Of a stretch of DNA of 64,000 nucleotides, positions 44,316 through 53,739 are shown in pieces; within the stretch, counting starts at the first letter, position 1; the number at the start of each line of letters is the position of its first letter. Below the pieces are notes generated by a model that saw only the letters and a program-made list of their open reading frames with translations, was not told where the DNA came from and did no database searches. The stretch is taken from positions 1-64,000 of the IMG/VR virus record IMGVR_UViG_3300042922_000886; one strand, given 5' to 3'. This DNA comes from a virus. Position numbers and translations under genes: made by a program.

Positions 44316-47102
44316 ATGCACTATATTTACAAACGGGAAGCAAAGGTAATGATTGCTCATGCACTCGAAAAAAACGGATGGAAAGTTTACGGCTATCACG
44401 AAGACCAATCCGACAGCATGACCGACTATTATCACCCGGCCTCGTGGGATGGAATCGCTACAAAGAACGGTCATACACTCGTTATTGATAATTCCAATAC
44501 ATACTATTCCGGTTATGAAGTAAAGAAATATAACTATTCTGCACGTAAAGCTGTTGTAAATAACAATAACAAGATTGAAAAACTTCGTGCACTCGCTAAT
44601 GATGAAGGAGCGACAGAAGGAGAAAAGGCGGCAGCACGTGAAGGAATCGAGCGCCTAACAGGTAAAGAAGCAAATGACGAACCTACATGGACAGTCATCG
44701 GCACTTACCCAACGTTTGCCCACGGTAATCCGGGTAAATGTTCATGGCACATAGAAAAAGACGGTCAAATATTGGCTAAAGGAACCGGCGTGTTTGCTTG
44801 CAATGAGTATGATTGGGAGGACAAGACAAAAACAGCAGCAGAACAGAAACAGGAAAAAGTTACAGATATTATTGCTCGATTTGAAAAGGTATTAGGGGAT
44901 TCTGATGCACTGCAAGCCGAAGTAATTAAAGTTGAAAAGAAAATTATTAAACATGTAGAAATTGAAAAGACAAGTGTAACAGAAAGTGAAATTACCGAAT
45001 GTTTTACTTTTATTATGAAGATTGATTACACGGGAGGTAATTGGAAGGGCAATAAATGGCAGATGGTTAGAAGATATGACAGCGAGAAAAGCGGAGCGAA
45101 CTTTATATTTCAGCGCTTAGGTAAGCGCGGCAAGCCTGTTAATGGTGATTGGTGGTTAAGTGTTGAAAAACTTAATAAGATTCTTTCCAAAGGACACATT
45201 GCAATTGTAGAAATGCAAGAGGTTACAGAATACGAAGAAAAGACCGTATTTAAGAAAACTGGACGCAAGCAGCCTCAAGCAAACTTTGACAATGACGCTT
45301 TACCGGGAGATGTTGAGGAGGAAACAACAGAAGAAACTACACAGGAGTCCGCACAAGCAAAGAAACAAACTGTAAAGCATGAAACAGTATCCGACAACGA
45401 TCAAGCGACTAAAAAGCAACTATGGGCGCTACACTGTGCAACAAAGTTAAACACGACTAACCTTTTTATTACAAAAACTAAAGCGTCCGAGTTAATCAGC
45501 AAATCGAAAGCCGGTACAGATATAACGGACGAAGTGAAAGCATTATTAGGTATTGTAGACGCTCCAGAAGTGAAAGAGGAGTCGATAAAAGTAAATGCAC
45601 AAGAGAGTCAACAGAACGACGAAGATCCTGCAGATTGGATCTTAGACTATGCCACAAGTATTATAATGGATGATAATACGGATTCGGTTAAGAAACCGGA
45701 AACGGAGGAAGAAAAAGCAGATTTTAGAAACAAAATAATTGAGTATGTGAAGTACAAAGGAGATTCTGTTACCCAATCTCTTATCAATCATTTTATCTCA
45801 TTAGGTTCTGGCGTAACCATCTTGTTAATTGTAGAGGCTTTGCAATCATTGAACGGTTCCCATAACAGCATAGACGAATTAAAGCAGGATGATTATACAT
45901 TCAATATCGATTCGTCATATCTGTACCACGATATACATTTCAAAGCATGGAACATGGAAATAGAACAAATTGAGCCGTATTTGAATGTTCGGGAAATACC
46001 ATTTTACATTGCTGGTGATAAGTTTATATGTAAAGGTTTGACTATTGAACAAGTACAATTTATCGAAGGTTTGAACGCATCCAATCAGGCGATATTGTTT
46101 TATGATGATAAATACAACGAAAAGCCCAATAACAGCACCAGAACAGAAGAGCTTGAGAATCAGAATGAAAACACAATTTTATCATCCGATAACATTATAT
46201 ATCATAACTTTACCAGCAACCAAACCAATAAAGAGGAGACTGAAAACGAATATATGATTGACGATGACTTTTTAAGCAAATTTGATAATGTCGAAGTAAC
46301 AAATGAGTCAAAGATTGCCGCTGATGACTTGGAATTCTGTAAGGAACAAGAAGACATTTATAAAAAACTTATTTCAACGTATAACAGTTTTAGTAGTCAA
46401 TTGCAGGACATTTCAAAATTAACTAAATCCATTAGTGAAAATTATACTTATACTAATAATGGATATACGCATAGACACGATACAGCATACTCTAGCAGCT
46501 TTTCACAAAGCGATATTAATGAAAAAATTAATAAAATGAAAGATCGCTTTATTAGCACAATCTGCTATTACTTTGAAAGAAAATACAATATAACAATTCA
46601 AGAAGAGAAAATACAGAAAAAATATAAAGAATCCGTAACACTAGAAAACATTTTAGATGAAATACATATACAGTTAGAAGGATTCAATTTCACTGAGAAA
46701 GCAGAAAAAGAAATCAAGGACAAATCAAAAGAAATTGTAAGAAATAGTGATAAAATTACAATTAAAAACAACAAATTAATAATTGATGCTTGGTTTTCTC
46801 GCCTTGATTCAATTTGGAAAGAGTATAGAACTAACGGAGAAAGACTTACCAATATTTTTAATGCTCTCCAGCACTTCGAAAATGGGCAAATAAAAGGCAA
46901 TGAGGAACTAACTAAGAAATATATTGGCTATGATAACGAACGCAGCCAGTCAAACTATGAACGTTATGAACCGACAACATTAAGTAAAGTTGCTTCGATC
47001 AAAATTTTGAAAAATGGAAAACTTGAAATTGAATTTAAATCAAATCAACAGGCTACACAATTTGCAAAGGTTTATTGCGGATACAATCAAAAATCAGCAT
47101 AA
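44316..47102 (+). CDS. Large polyvalent-like protein
   Basis: 928 residues from ATG 44,316, with a TGGAGGCG site. Residues 1-120 look like a large-polyvalent-protein domain ('KREAKVMIAHALEKNGWKV...YYHPASWDGIA'). About 350-400 there is a helical motif ('ATKKQLWALHCATKLNT...FITKTKASELI') known from phage and conjugative-element proteins. The C-terminal 250 residues are Lys/Glu coiled coil. Polyvalent proteins are often encoded beside methyltransferase-helicases and travel with transferred DNA to protect it. The next gene is exactly such a fusion, which supports the idea. Function is inferred, not shown. Confidence 0.6.
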   Translation: MHYIYKREAKVMIAHALEKNGWKVYGYHEDQSDSMTDYYHPASWDGIATKNGHTLVIDNSNTYYSGYEVKKYNYSARKAVVNNNNKIEKLRALANDEGATEGEKAAAREGIERLTGKEANDEPTWTVIGTYPTFAHGNPGKCSWHIEKDGQILAKGTGVFACNEYDWEDKTKTAAEQKQEKVTDIIARFEKVLGDSDALQAEVIKVEKKIIKHVEIEKTSVTESEITECFTFIMKIDYTGGNWKGNKWQMVRRYDSEKSGANFIFQRLGKRGKPVNGDWWLSVEKLNKILSKGHIAIVEMQEVTEYEEKTVFKKTGRKQPQANFDNDALPGDVEEETTEETTQESAQAKKQTVKHETVSDNDQATKKQLWALHCATKLNTTNLFITKTKASELISKSKAGTDITDEVKALLGIVDAPEVKEESIKVNAQESQQNDEDPADWILDYATSIIMDDNTDSVKKPETEEEKADFRNKIIEYVKYKGDSVTQSLINHFISLGSGVTILLIVEALQSLNGSHNSIDELKQDDYTFNIDSSYLYHDIHFKAWNMEIEQIEPYLNVREIPFYIAGDKFICKGLTIEQVQFIEGLNASNQAILFYDDKYNEKPNNSTRTEELENQNENTILSSDNIIYHNFTSNQTNKEETENEYMIDDDFLSKFDNVEVTNESKIAADDLEFCKEQEDIYKKLISTYNSFSSQLQDISKLTKSISENYTYTNNGYTHRHDTAYSSSFSQSDINEKINKMKDRFISTICYYFERKYNITIQEEKIQKKYKESVTLENILDEIHIQLEGFNFTEKAEKEIKDKSKEIVRNSDKITIKNNKLIIDAWFSRLDSIWKEYRTNGERLTNIFNALQHFENGQIKGNEELTKKYIGYDNERSQSNYERYEPTTLSKVASIKILKNGKLEIEFKSNQQATQFAKVYCGYNQKSA

Positions 47103-47116
47103 CAGGAGCATAAAAA

Positions 47117-47146
47117 AGGAGCCAGCGTTTTTATAAGTTGGCTCCT
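47117..47146 (+). terminator. Intercistronic hairpin before the methyltransferase-helicase
   Basis: AGGAGCCA/TGGCTCCT, 8 bp. No T-run follows, so processing, pausing or translational tuning is more likely than termination. Confidence 0.55.
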
Positions 47147-47162
47147 AGAAAGAAGGTTAATC

Positions 47163-50100
47163 ATGTATCAGATATCTAATACGGTCATACCACAAAATAA
47201 ACGCGAGACGCTAAACAACAAAATTTTGCATCTGATCGAGAATAACCTAACTCAAAAATATAACGTGACTCCCAGTGATGTCTACAACGGCTATACGGGT
47301 TTCGGTGGTTTGCATGGTCTGAACTACAACGATTTCAATTCATATCATGCATTCAGTGAAGCGAAAAAACAAATCGAACTAGGGGCATTCTATACGCCTC
47401 ATCATGTCTGCAAATTTCTTATAGAATGCTTGAAACCTTCTAGCCACGATCTAATAACAGACATGACATGTGGAATCGGAAACTTTTTTAACTGGCTTCC
47501 GAATCATTCTAATGTATATGGAAATGAAATTGACATTCGCGCTTACAAGGTGGCAAAATATCTTTACCCAAATATCAACATAACAGCGGATGACATTCGA
47601 AGCTGGTCACCTAGCGTTTCGCTCGATTTGGTTATCGGTAATCCCCCATATAATCTAAAATTTAAAGTAGGCAAAGACGAATACCTTTCACAACTATACT
47701 ACTGTCTAAAGTCTTATGACGTTCTCAAGCCTTCTGGACTTCTCGCTTTAATCCTTCCAGCATCATTCCTAGCAGATGATTTTAGCGACTCAGGCATGAT
47801 CAAAACAATCAACGATAAATTTAACTTTATATATCAGGCCGAATTACCTTCTAATGTGTTCAAGTCTGTATCTGTAGAAAATTATCGTACCAAAATTATG
47901 TTCTTTCAAAAGAAAAGCGAACAAATAGCAGCCGATAAACCATATTCCACAACTTTACCTATAACAGCCATTGATCAAAATAGCAGCGATTTTATTTATA
48001 ATACATATATCAAGCCAGTTATCGAACAAAAAGAAAAAGTTAAGCATAAATTGTTTTTTGAGCAATTACATAGTAACAGTGGTGACGTAGAATTTCAGGA
48101 GAAAGTAAAAAAGTATCTCTTTGATATCAAGCGCAATAAATATGTTAAAAATTACTATGCCAAAGCTACTGAGTACGTGAATAGATATCACACGCAGAAA
48201 CAACCTGAAGGAATGAAGTGGGATGAGTGGGAAAAGATCAGAATCAAAAAAGGAATGGTATTGTCATATCTTAAGAGAATCATCAAGAATCAACATAACA
48301 ATGAACGAGATGAGATACGGCTAATTAAAACAAATTTTTCAATCAAACTCAAGGGATACTCTCAGAAAAATAAAATATATCTATCCAAGTTTACCGGAAC
48401 AAAAGAAATATCATTCAATGATATGATCCTTAATGGCTCCTATCCATTTGAAGATGAAACATATAAATTTTTATATAACAGCAAACGTAAAAAGTTTCTA
48501 GTGCAATCAAAACCATTTAAGCAGATTAATGAAAATTCTAATATCAAATCATGGTTAGACAATTTCAGCCTGTACAATCAGGAAAAGAAAGAAACAATTC
48601 ACCTAAAGGATTTTCAAAAAGAGGATTTACAGAAGATCCTCCAGAAAGACAAAGCACTATTGGCTTGGAATGTCGGCCTCGGTAAAACAGAAGCGGGAAT
48701 CACATGGATGTCATACATCAACCAGCATAAACATGTTAAGAATACATTCATTGTTTCATCTAGTATTTCAATTAAAATGACATGGACTCAACGGCTATCG
48801 AACTATGGCATTAACTTTAAAAAAATAGAGTCACTAAAGGATATTAAAACTTTAACAAAAGGCGAGATTGTGCTAATCTCCTTTAGTATGCTTGTTAAGT
48901 ACCAGAAGCACTTAAAACATTACATCAAGAAGCAAGGAAGAAAACTAGCATTGATTCTCGATGAAAGTCACCGCTGTATCTATCCAAACACAAAGACAAC
49001 GAAAGCAGCCTTATCTGTATTTCAACGTGTACCGTATAAATTATTAGCTTCTGGAACGCCAACGAAAAACAATGCTAACGAATTGTATTTACAATTCATG
49101 ATCTTGTATGGAAGTAGCATCAATTTCTTATGTGAGTGTGAATATATATCTGTAGAAGACAAGAAAACCGGAGAATGGAAAGAGGTTCAGAATAAGTACT
49201 ACATGAAGCCATTCCCACAATATAATCAATCATTGTTTTCTGCTTGCTTCTCGCCAAAAAAAGCATCAGTTTTTGGAATTGAAAAAGGCAACCAAAATAT
49301 TTTAAACTCGGATAAGCTGATTAAACTAATTGAAAAAACAATTATAGTGCGTAGTATGTTCGAAGTGTTAAACAGAGATATGGTCGAGTTTAAGACTCAT
49401 CGTATAGAACAGAACGTGAACGAAAAAGAAGTGTATCGGCTAATCATGGAGGAGTTTCATTCTATGGTTAGGAATTACTATGGATCGACTGGAAACCACA
49501 GAAAAGATACTATGTTGCGGATCATCCAGCAAATTATGCTTCTTCAAAAAGCCGTAAGTATCCCACATAAACTAAAAGAGTACAACGGATACAAAGAGCC
49601 GAATAAATACAAGAAAATTGTAAATATAGTAAACACTGCTAAGAACGAAAAAGTAGCATTAGGTGTAACGTTTATTGATTCGGCTACTTACTACTATCAC
49701 AAGTTAAGAAGCGAGTTTCCAGATAGAAGGCTGTTCCAAATCCTTGGTGAAACACCATTCAAAAAACGCCAAGAGACTATTCAAGAGTTCGAGTCAACTA
49801 CAAATGGCATCCTTGTTTCGTCCCAACAATCACTCTCCGAGAGCGTCAATATCCCATCCTGTGACGTAGTAATATGCGAAGGTCTTCAATATAACATAGC
49901 CAACATTATGCAGTATGTGGGACGATTTACGCGCTTAAACAGCGAGAATAAGACGGTTATTCACTTTGTAACATATATAAACTCATTAGAACAGAATATT
50001 CTAGCTCTATTAATGGCAAAGCAACGCATAAATGAATTTATAAAACAATGTGAGTACAAAGAAGATGCTGTGATATTTGATGAATTTGGAATCAGTTTGG

Positions 50101-50183
50101 ATATTTTCAACAACATCATCACAAAAGAAAAAGACGAAAACGGTCTGACAAAATTGAAATGGGGAGAGCAGTCAATTGTCTAA
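47163..50183 (+). CDS. N6-adenine DNA methyltransferase - SF2 helicase fusion
   Basis: 1,006 residues. N-terminal methyltransferase: 'YTGFGGLHG', 'YTPHHVCKFLIECL', SAM site 'MTCGIGNFFNW' and catalytic 'GNPPYNLKF' at residues about 15-170. C-terminal helicase of SNF2/SF2 type: Walker A 'WNVGLGKTEAGITWM' (about 500), 'LDESHRC' box, motif III 'LASGTPTKNN' and the late motif 'YVGRFTRLNSENK'. Such fusions occur in anti-restriction proteins (DarB-like) and polyvalent proteins of phages and ICEs. A role in DNA protection by methylation is the favoured inference; a role in replication start or phage-host conflict is possible. Confidence 0.85.
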   Translation: MYQISNTVIPQNKRETLNNKILHLIENNLTQKYNVTPSDVYNGYTGFGGLHGLNYNDFNSYHAFSEAKKQIELGAFYTPHHVCKFLIECLKPSSHDLITDMTCGIGNFFNWLPNHSNVYGNEIDIRAYKVAKYLYPNINITADDIRSWSPSVSLDLVIGNPPYNLKFKVGKDEYLSQLYYCLKSYDVLKPSGLLALILPASFLADDFSDSGMIKTINDKFNFIYQAELPSNVFKSVSVENYRTKIMFFQKKSEQIAADKPYSTTLPITAIDQNSSDFIYNTYIKPVIEQKEKVKHKLFFEQLHSNSGDVEFQEKVKKYLFDIKRNKYVKNYYAKATEYVNRYHTQKQPEGMKWDEWEKIRIKKGMVLSYLKRIIKNQHNNERDEIRLIKTNFSIKLKGYSQKNKIYLSKFTGTKEISFNDMILNGSYPFEDETYKFLYNSKRKKFLVQSKPFKQINENSNIKSWLDNFSLYNQEKKETIHLKDFQKEDLQKILQKDKALLAWNVGLGKTEAGITWMSYINQHKHVKNTFIVSSSISIKMTWTQRLSNYGINFKKIESLKDIKTLTKGEIVLISFSMLVKYQKHLKHYIKKQGRKLALILDESHRCIYPNTKTTKAALSVFQRVPYKLLASGTPTKNNANELYLQFMILYGSSINFLCECEYISVEDKKTGEWKEVQNKYYMKPFPQYNQSLFSACFSPKKASVFGIEKGNQNILNSDKLIKLIEKTIIVRSMFEVLNRDMVEFKTHRIEQNVNEKEVYRLIMEEFHSMVRNYYGSTGNHRKDTMLRIIQQIMLLQKAVSIPHKLKEYNGYKEPNKYKKIVNIVNTAKNEKVALGVTFIDSATYYYHKLRSEFPDRRLFQILGETPFKKRQETIQEFESTTNGILVSSQQSLSESVNIPSCDVVICEGLQYNIANIMQYVGRFTRLNSENKTVIHFVTYINSLEQNILALLMAKQRINEFIKQCEYKEDAVIFDEFGISLDIFNNIITKEKDENGLTKLKWGEQSIV

Positions 50184-50205
50184 GGGAGAATCGAATATTC
50201 TCCCT
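50183..50205 (+). terminator. Hairpin at the end of the helicase gene
   Basis: AGGGAGAAT-CGAAT-ATTCTCCCT is a perfect 9-bp stem. It is followed by A-rich DNA, not T, so it may protect the 3' end of the mRNA or end transcription on the other strand. Confidence 0.6.
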
Positions 50206-50215
50206 AAAATAAAAC

Positions 50216-50244
50216 TTGATTTTTATAAAGTAAAAGTATATAAA
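50216..50244 (+). promoter_or_regulatory. Promoter 5, same type as 59.65 kb
   Basis: TTGATT (50,216-50,221), 17 bp, TATAAA (50,239-50,244), with the block AAAGTAAAAGTATATAAAT shared with the 59.65 kb promoter. Confidence 0.65.
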
Positions 50245-50295
50245 TAAAATTAACAAGTAAACCAATTGCAGAAATTTTAAGGGAGGAATACAAAA

Positions 50296-50385
50296 ATGTT
50301 CAAAAGCGGAAAAAGGATTAACGGCAAGTTGTATGTGCGAACCCATAAGGGAAATCTAATTGAATTATCGCTGCTAATTATATAA
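50296..50385 (+). CDS. Small basic peptide
   Basis: 29 residues with GGGAGGAAT site. Basic. Unknown. Confidence 0.45.
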   Translation: MFKSGKRINGKLYVRTHKGNLIELSLLII

Positions 50386-50419
50386 GTAAAAACATAATAT
50401 AAAAGGGGTTTTGTTTATA

Positions 50420-50809
50420 ATGACTGAACAATTGGTAATGGACATAACAAATGATCTGAAAGCAACTGGCAACTTTAAACAGTACAACATTTCCGACATA
50501 AACAAGCACTATCTTGATTCGTTTCAAAAAGGAAAATACCCGGATCTTTTGACTGATAAAAAGCAACGAATGAGTTTTAACCAATACCGATGCACCGTGA
50601 ACAATTTTCTCGAATCGCTTTCTAAAGACGTTGCAATGGTTAAACGTGAGGATATTGATAACTTTCTTGCCCTGATCCCGAATGAGACGACAAGAGGCAA
50701 CAAAGCAGCTCACATAAAAAGCTTCCTTGTATATCTCATATCTAACAATGTTAAGAATTGCACGAGCAAGATAAGTCGGGACTTGTTGATAAAACTTTTG
50801 GAGATGTAG
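50420..50809 (+). CDS. Orphan tyrosine-recombinase core-binding domain
   Basis: 129 residues from ATG 50,420. The whole chain matches the SAM-like core-binding half of a tyrosine recombinase ('FNQYRCTVNNFLESLSKDVAMVKREDIDNFL' and 'NKAAHIKSFLVYLISNN'), but no catalytic domain follows; the next gene starts elsewhere. A lone DNA-binding half could bind the same site as the 35.7 kb repressor or the 10.4 kb recombinase and act as competitor or partner. Confidence 0.6.
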   Translation: MTEQLVMDITNDLKATGNFKQYNISDINKHYLDSFQKGKYPDLLTDKKQRMSFNQYRCTVNNFLESLSKDVAMVKREDIDNFLALIPNETTRGNKAAHIKSFLVYLISNNVKNCTSKISRDLLIKLLEM

Positions 50810-50877
50810 TAACTAAACATGATCCAATGAAATCAGAATTTTATTTGGAGTAAAAAATAAAAAATGGAGTGATAACA

Positions 50878-51024
50878 ATGAAAACAAAAGAAGAATTATT
50901 AAAGTATTATGAAAAGCAACTAGAAAAGGTAACTAACACCTACAAAGATGATCATAGAAAAGAAGAATACATCAAACAAGCAGAGGAAAATTTAGAGGCA
51001 GTAAAGAACGGGAGAGAGTGGTAA
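50878..51024 (+). CDS. Small helical protein
   Basis: 48 residues with ATGGAGTGAT site. Charged amphipathic helix, Lys/Glu-rich. Unknown. Confidence 0.55.
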   Translation: MKTKEELLKYYEKQLEKVTNTYKDDHRKEEYIKQAEENLEAVKNGREW

Positions 51025-51030
51025 TTAATT

Positions 51031-51264
51031 ATGAAACTATACAAAGTTTACGAAGGTAGCATTGAAGCAATGAAAAATACGCCTTGCAAAGTTGTTATAT
51101 TTGCAGATGGGAATAACATTAAAATTTTTCAAAAAGCTTTTTATAGAAATAAATTAAGCAGACCAAACTCGATAAGAAATATAATTTTAGAAAAAACAAA
51201 AAATATCAATTCAATTGAAAGTGTTCTATATTCTTCGGGCTTCGTACCAAAGGAAGTACATTAA
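51031..51264 (+). CDS. Unknown small protein
   Basis: 77 residues, Lys- and Ile-rich. Its stop is followed at once by the ATG of the next gene. Confidence 0.55.
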   Translation: MKLYKVYEGSIEAMKNTPCKVVIFADGNNIKIFQKAFYRNKLSRPNSIRNIILEKTKNINSIESVLYSSGFVPKEVH

Positions 51265-51471
51265 ATGTTAATACAATACGAAAAAATTAAAGTCGGCGAT
51301 ACATTGATTTGTAATGTATTAAGTAATAATGGAATTACACAAATCGAACATATTGTAACTAGAATAGAATTTTTGGATATGTATGGAATCAGATCAGATA
51401 TTAATAAAGAAGTTGCTATTCTAGGCGCAAGTATCTTAGAACATAAAACGTCTAATAACACAACAAAATAA
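51265..51471 (+). CDS. Unknown beta-rich small protein
   Basis: 68 residues, strand-rich ('GDTLICNVLSNNGITQIEHIVTRIEFL'). Start follows the previous stop with no gap, so translation is coupled. Confidence 0.5.
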   Translation: MLIQYEKIKVGDTLICNVLSNNGITQIEHIVTRIEFLDMYGIRSDINKEVAILGASILEHKTSNNTTK

Positions 51472-51502
51472 TGCTTTCATCGTCACTTAGGAGCGAACCA
51501 CT

Positions 51503-51748
51503 ATGCTAGACTCAAAAATTATTATGTTAATCCATAACAGAAAAGCAGAAATAAAGCAGGGGCAGAGACAACAATTAATTAAGCATGGGTTCGGAAAAAA
51601 TTCAAGGGATATTGATAAACAAGCAACGGATGCGTTTTTCAAAATGGCCGAAGAAAGCAAAGAAGACCTAAATGCTTATATTGAATTTGAAAAAGATTAT
51701 GTCGAGTGTAATCAAAGACTTATTCAGTTAAGACTTAGCAGCCAATGA
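51503..51748 (+). CDS. Unknown helical small protein
   Basis: 81 residues with TAGGAGCG site, mostly helical. Its end resembles a short junction hairpin (TGAAAGAAGTTTTCG). Confidence 0.5.
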   Translation: MLDSKIIMLIHNRKAEIKQGQRQQLIKHGFGKNSRDIDKQATDAFFKMAEESKEDLNAYIEFEKDYVECNQRLIQLRLSSQ

Positions 51749-51868
51749 AAGAAGTTTTCGCAGCCCAATGGGACATGTTATAATTGTCATAATATACATA
51801 GGCTAACACTTAACAGTCAAGGGGAATGAAACCAGTCTTTCATAGGATAACAGAGAGGATTGATAAAA

Positions 51869-52117
51869 ATGGAAGAGGTAAAAGTAGGTTTCCAGCATCC
51901 TGATTATGGTATTCCATGTATCGCAATATGGGATGAGGATGGGGAAACATTGATGTTTGATATTGAAGATTACGAAGAAGCAGAGAAATGGAATCCCGCC
52001 GAAGACGTTGAAGCGGTTCGTCAATGGTGCATGAGGAACGCAATTAACTGTGACAGTGCAAATCGAGCAAATAATCACTTGGCATTCCTAGGAATTAAAG
52101 AGTGCATAGCCGATTAA
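51869..52117 (+). CDS. Unknown acidic small protein
   Basis: 82 residues with GAGAGGATTG site. Acidic; contains one Cys pair not in finger spacing. Confidence 0.5.
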   Translation: MEEVKVGFQHPDYGIPCIAIWDEDGETLMFDIEDYEEAEKWNPAEDVEAVRQWCMRNAINCDSANRANNHLAFLGIKECIAD

Positions 52118-52173
52118 TCACCCTAAATAGGTTATAAAACAAGTATTTTATCTCATGAACAGGGGGATTGCCT

Positions 52174-52440
52174 GTGCGCTGCAAAGTGTCAAATGGGTAT
52201 GCAGAAATCGGAGATATTATTTCTGTTAGTGAGTATGGTAATGCGCAATATAAAGTCACTGAGTTTGGGGACTATGAAGGCGCGCCGCAAATTAGATATC
52301 GAAGGATTTTTCCTGAGACTGGTGAATTCTATCCAGATACAATTGGATCATGGATGAGCTTAGAAGATGCTTCAACGGAGTTAAGATTGGTTAGCCAAAA
52401 GAAAAAGTTTAGTCTTCGTAATTGGATTAGTGGCAGATGA
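52174..52440 (+). CDS. Unknown small beta protein
   Basis: 88 residues from GTG 52,174 with AGGGGGA site seven bases away (upstream TTG at 52,168 is less good). Strand-rich with basic end. Its stop starts a junction hairpin. Confidence 0.5.
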   Translation: MRCKVSNGYAEIGDIISVSEYGNAQYKVTEFGDYEGAPQIRYRRIFPETGEFYPDTIGSWMSLEDASTELRLVSQKKKFSLRNWISGR

Positions 52441-52454
52441 AAACGGCATTTTAT
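52437..52454 (+). repeat. Junction hairpin 4
   Basis: ATGAAA-ACGGCA-TTTTAT, with a G-U pair. TGA stop in the left arm. The next gene is on the other strand, so this hairpin ends a transcript. Confidence 0.65.
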
Positions 52455-52542
52455 TTAGGATTTTTCTCTAATGAATTCTACATACACATTGTGGACTAGA
52501 TTAAGATGCCAAAGGATATAAAATAAAACCAATGATGTAACT

Positions 52543-52854
52543 TCAAATAAATAATGGTTTTGGTCGAACTAAAAGTATAACATTTGTGGGTTTATGTTTA
52601 TTCAATAATTCATACATTCTAAACCTTCCAAATGGGTTAGCAGAATGAATAACAATCTTTTTTGGATATGTTCTGTTCTGCACCATGTATCTAACGACTT
52701 CATAACCAGATGGTTTGCCAAAGCCTAGATCATGGTCTAATGACAATGTGTTTACCTTATACTTGGTTATAATCTTAATACATTCATCTACTGTCTGAAC
52801 ATATTTATATCCTTTTGGGCATGGACGAAGATCGTCCAAAAACACATTAATCAT
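52543..52854 (-). CDS. Cyclic-phosphate receiver (cREC) protein 1
   Basis: 103 residues. 'FLDDLRPCPKGYKYVQTVDECIKII' and 'LSLDHDLGFGKPSGYEVVRYM' are the hallmark of the cREC domain: a receiver-like fold in which 'DD' and 'DHDLG' replace phosphorelay residues. The family is predicted to process 2',3'-cyclic phosphate ends in RNA-repair settings. It is the only minus gene in a long plus stretch, with its own weak promoter, and has a paralogue at 53,740. Confidence 0.68.
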   Translation of the reverse strand: MINVFLDDLRPCPKGYKYVQTVDECIKIITKYKVNTLSLDHDLGFGKPSGYEVVRYMVQNRTYPKKIVIHSANPFGRFRMYELLNKHKPTNVILLVRPKPLFI

Positions 52855-53002
52855 AAGTTAATCACCTACAATGGAAGGTAAGATATCCTGTTATTTTATG
52901 AAGTGAGCATAATGATTGATTGGACACATCGACAAAAAAGTAATTAAATAAAAAGTATAAATAAAAAGTGTATTTCATGTGGTGAACTAGGAGTTGAAAT
53001 TG

Positions 53003-53131
53003 ATGAATAATTTGTTATGTAAATTGTCTGGACATTCACTTGATTTCTCAAAAGTTGTTGGACGACTATCAAAAACAAATTTAGTGAAATACAGATGTGT
53101 GCGATGCAACAAAATAGTTGTGTGTAGATGA
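53003..53131 (+). CDS. DUF1660-like small zinc protein
   Basis: 42 residues. 'LLCKLSGHS' and 'YRCVRCNK' give a possible four-ligand zinc site of the type seen in tiny prophage proteins. Its TGA starts a junction hairpin. Confidence 0.5.
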   Translation: MNNLLCKLSGHSLDFSKVVGRLSKTNLVKYRCVRCNKIVVCR

Positions 53132-53145
53132 AACGTATCTTTCAT
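53128..53145 (+). repeat. Junction hairpin 5
   Basis: ATGAAA-CGTATC-TTTCAT. Perfect TGA form: the right arm has C opposite the G. Confidence 0.8.
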
Positions 53146-53164
53146 TATGGAGGAGTGATGAAAA

Positions 53165-53452
53165 ATGAATCATTATAAATGGTTAGAGGAAAATCTTCCG
53201 ACATTTTTTGAAAAGATGGGAATAAATCCTGAATACTCTCACGGCGTCATAGCGGCTCATGGTGATAAATGTGAAATGGCAAGAACATTGTTTAAAAGAA
53301 ATGGATTAAAATACTGTCATGGGGTAGCCATCTATCTTTTACTAAGTTTTGAGCCATATGCTAATCAAGTACGACAAACAGTAAATGGTTGGATTGATCC
53401 ATTTGAGTGGATTGTTAATAACAAAGATAAATTCGAGCCTTACTTGTCTTAA
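53165..53452 (+). CDS. Unknown helical protein
   Basis: 95 residues with GGAGGAGTG site. Aromatic- and His-containing. Unknown. Confidence 0.5.
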   Translation: MNHYKWLEENLPTFFEKMGINPEYSHGVIAAHGDKCEMARTLFKRNGLKYCHGVAIYLLLSFEPYANQVRQTVNGWIDPFEWIVNNKDKFEPYLS

Positions 53453-53517
53453 CCCAAATAACATTAATAAATAAAAAAATCTACATTTTATTCGATAACA
53501 GAGGAGGAGCAAACAAC

Positions 53518-53706
53518 ATGAAATCTTTGGTTGGGTATAATGTTAAAGTTGAAACATCCAGACAGAATTATAGCGGAGTTGTAGTTGGTCATTTATTCCA
53601 GTCCAGTAAAGTAGATGTGAAGATTACAGAAGTAATCAAAGGAAATAAGAAAGTAGGAAAAGTCGCTCGGTTCTCAATGGATCAAATTACAACGGTTTCG
53701 GCATAA
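53518..53706 (+). CDS. SH3/Sm-like small beta protein
   Basis: 62 residues with GAGGAGG site. Five short strands and a Gly-rich turn give an SH3-barrel look, but identity is uncertain. Confidence 0.45.
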   Translation: MKSLVGYNVKVETSRQNYSGVVVGHLFQSSKVDVKITEVIKGNKKVGKVARFSMDQITTVSA

Positions 53707-53719
53707 AATTTGCATTTTA
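53704..53719 (+). repeat. Junction hairpin 6
   Basis: TAAAA-TTTGCA-TTTTA. TAA stop in the left arm; GGGAGGG begins two bases later. Confidence 0.75.
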
Positions 53720-53739
53720 ACGGGAGGGAAGGGGTTAAA

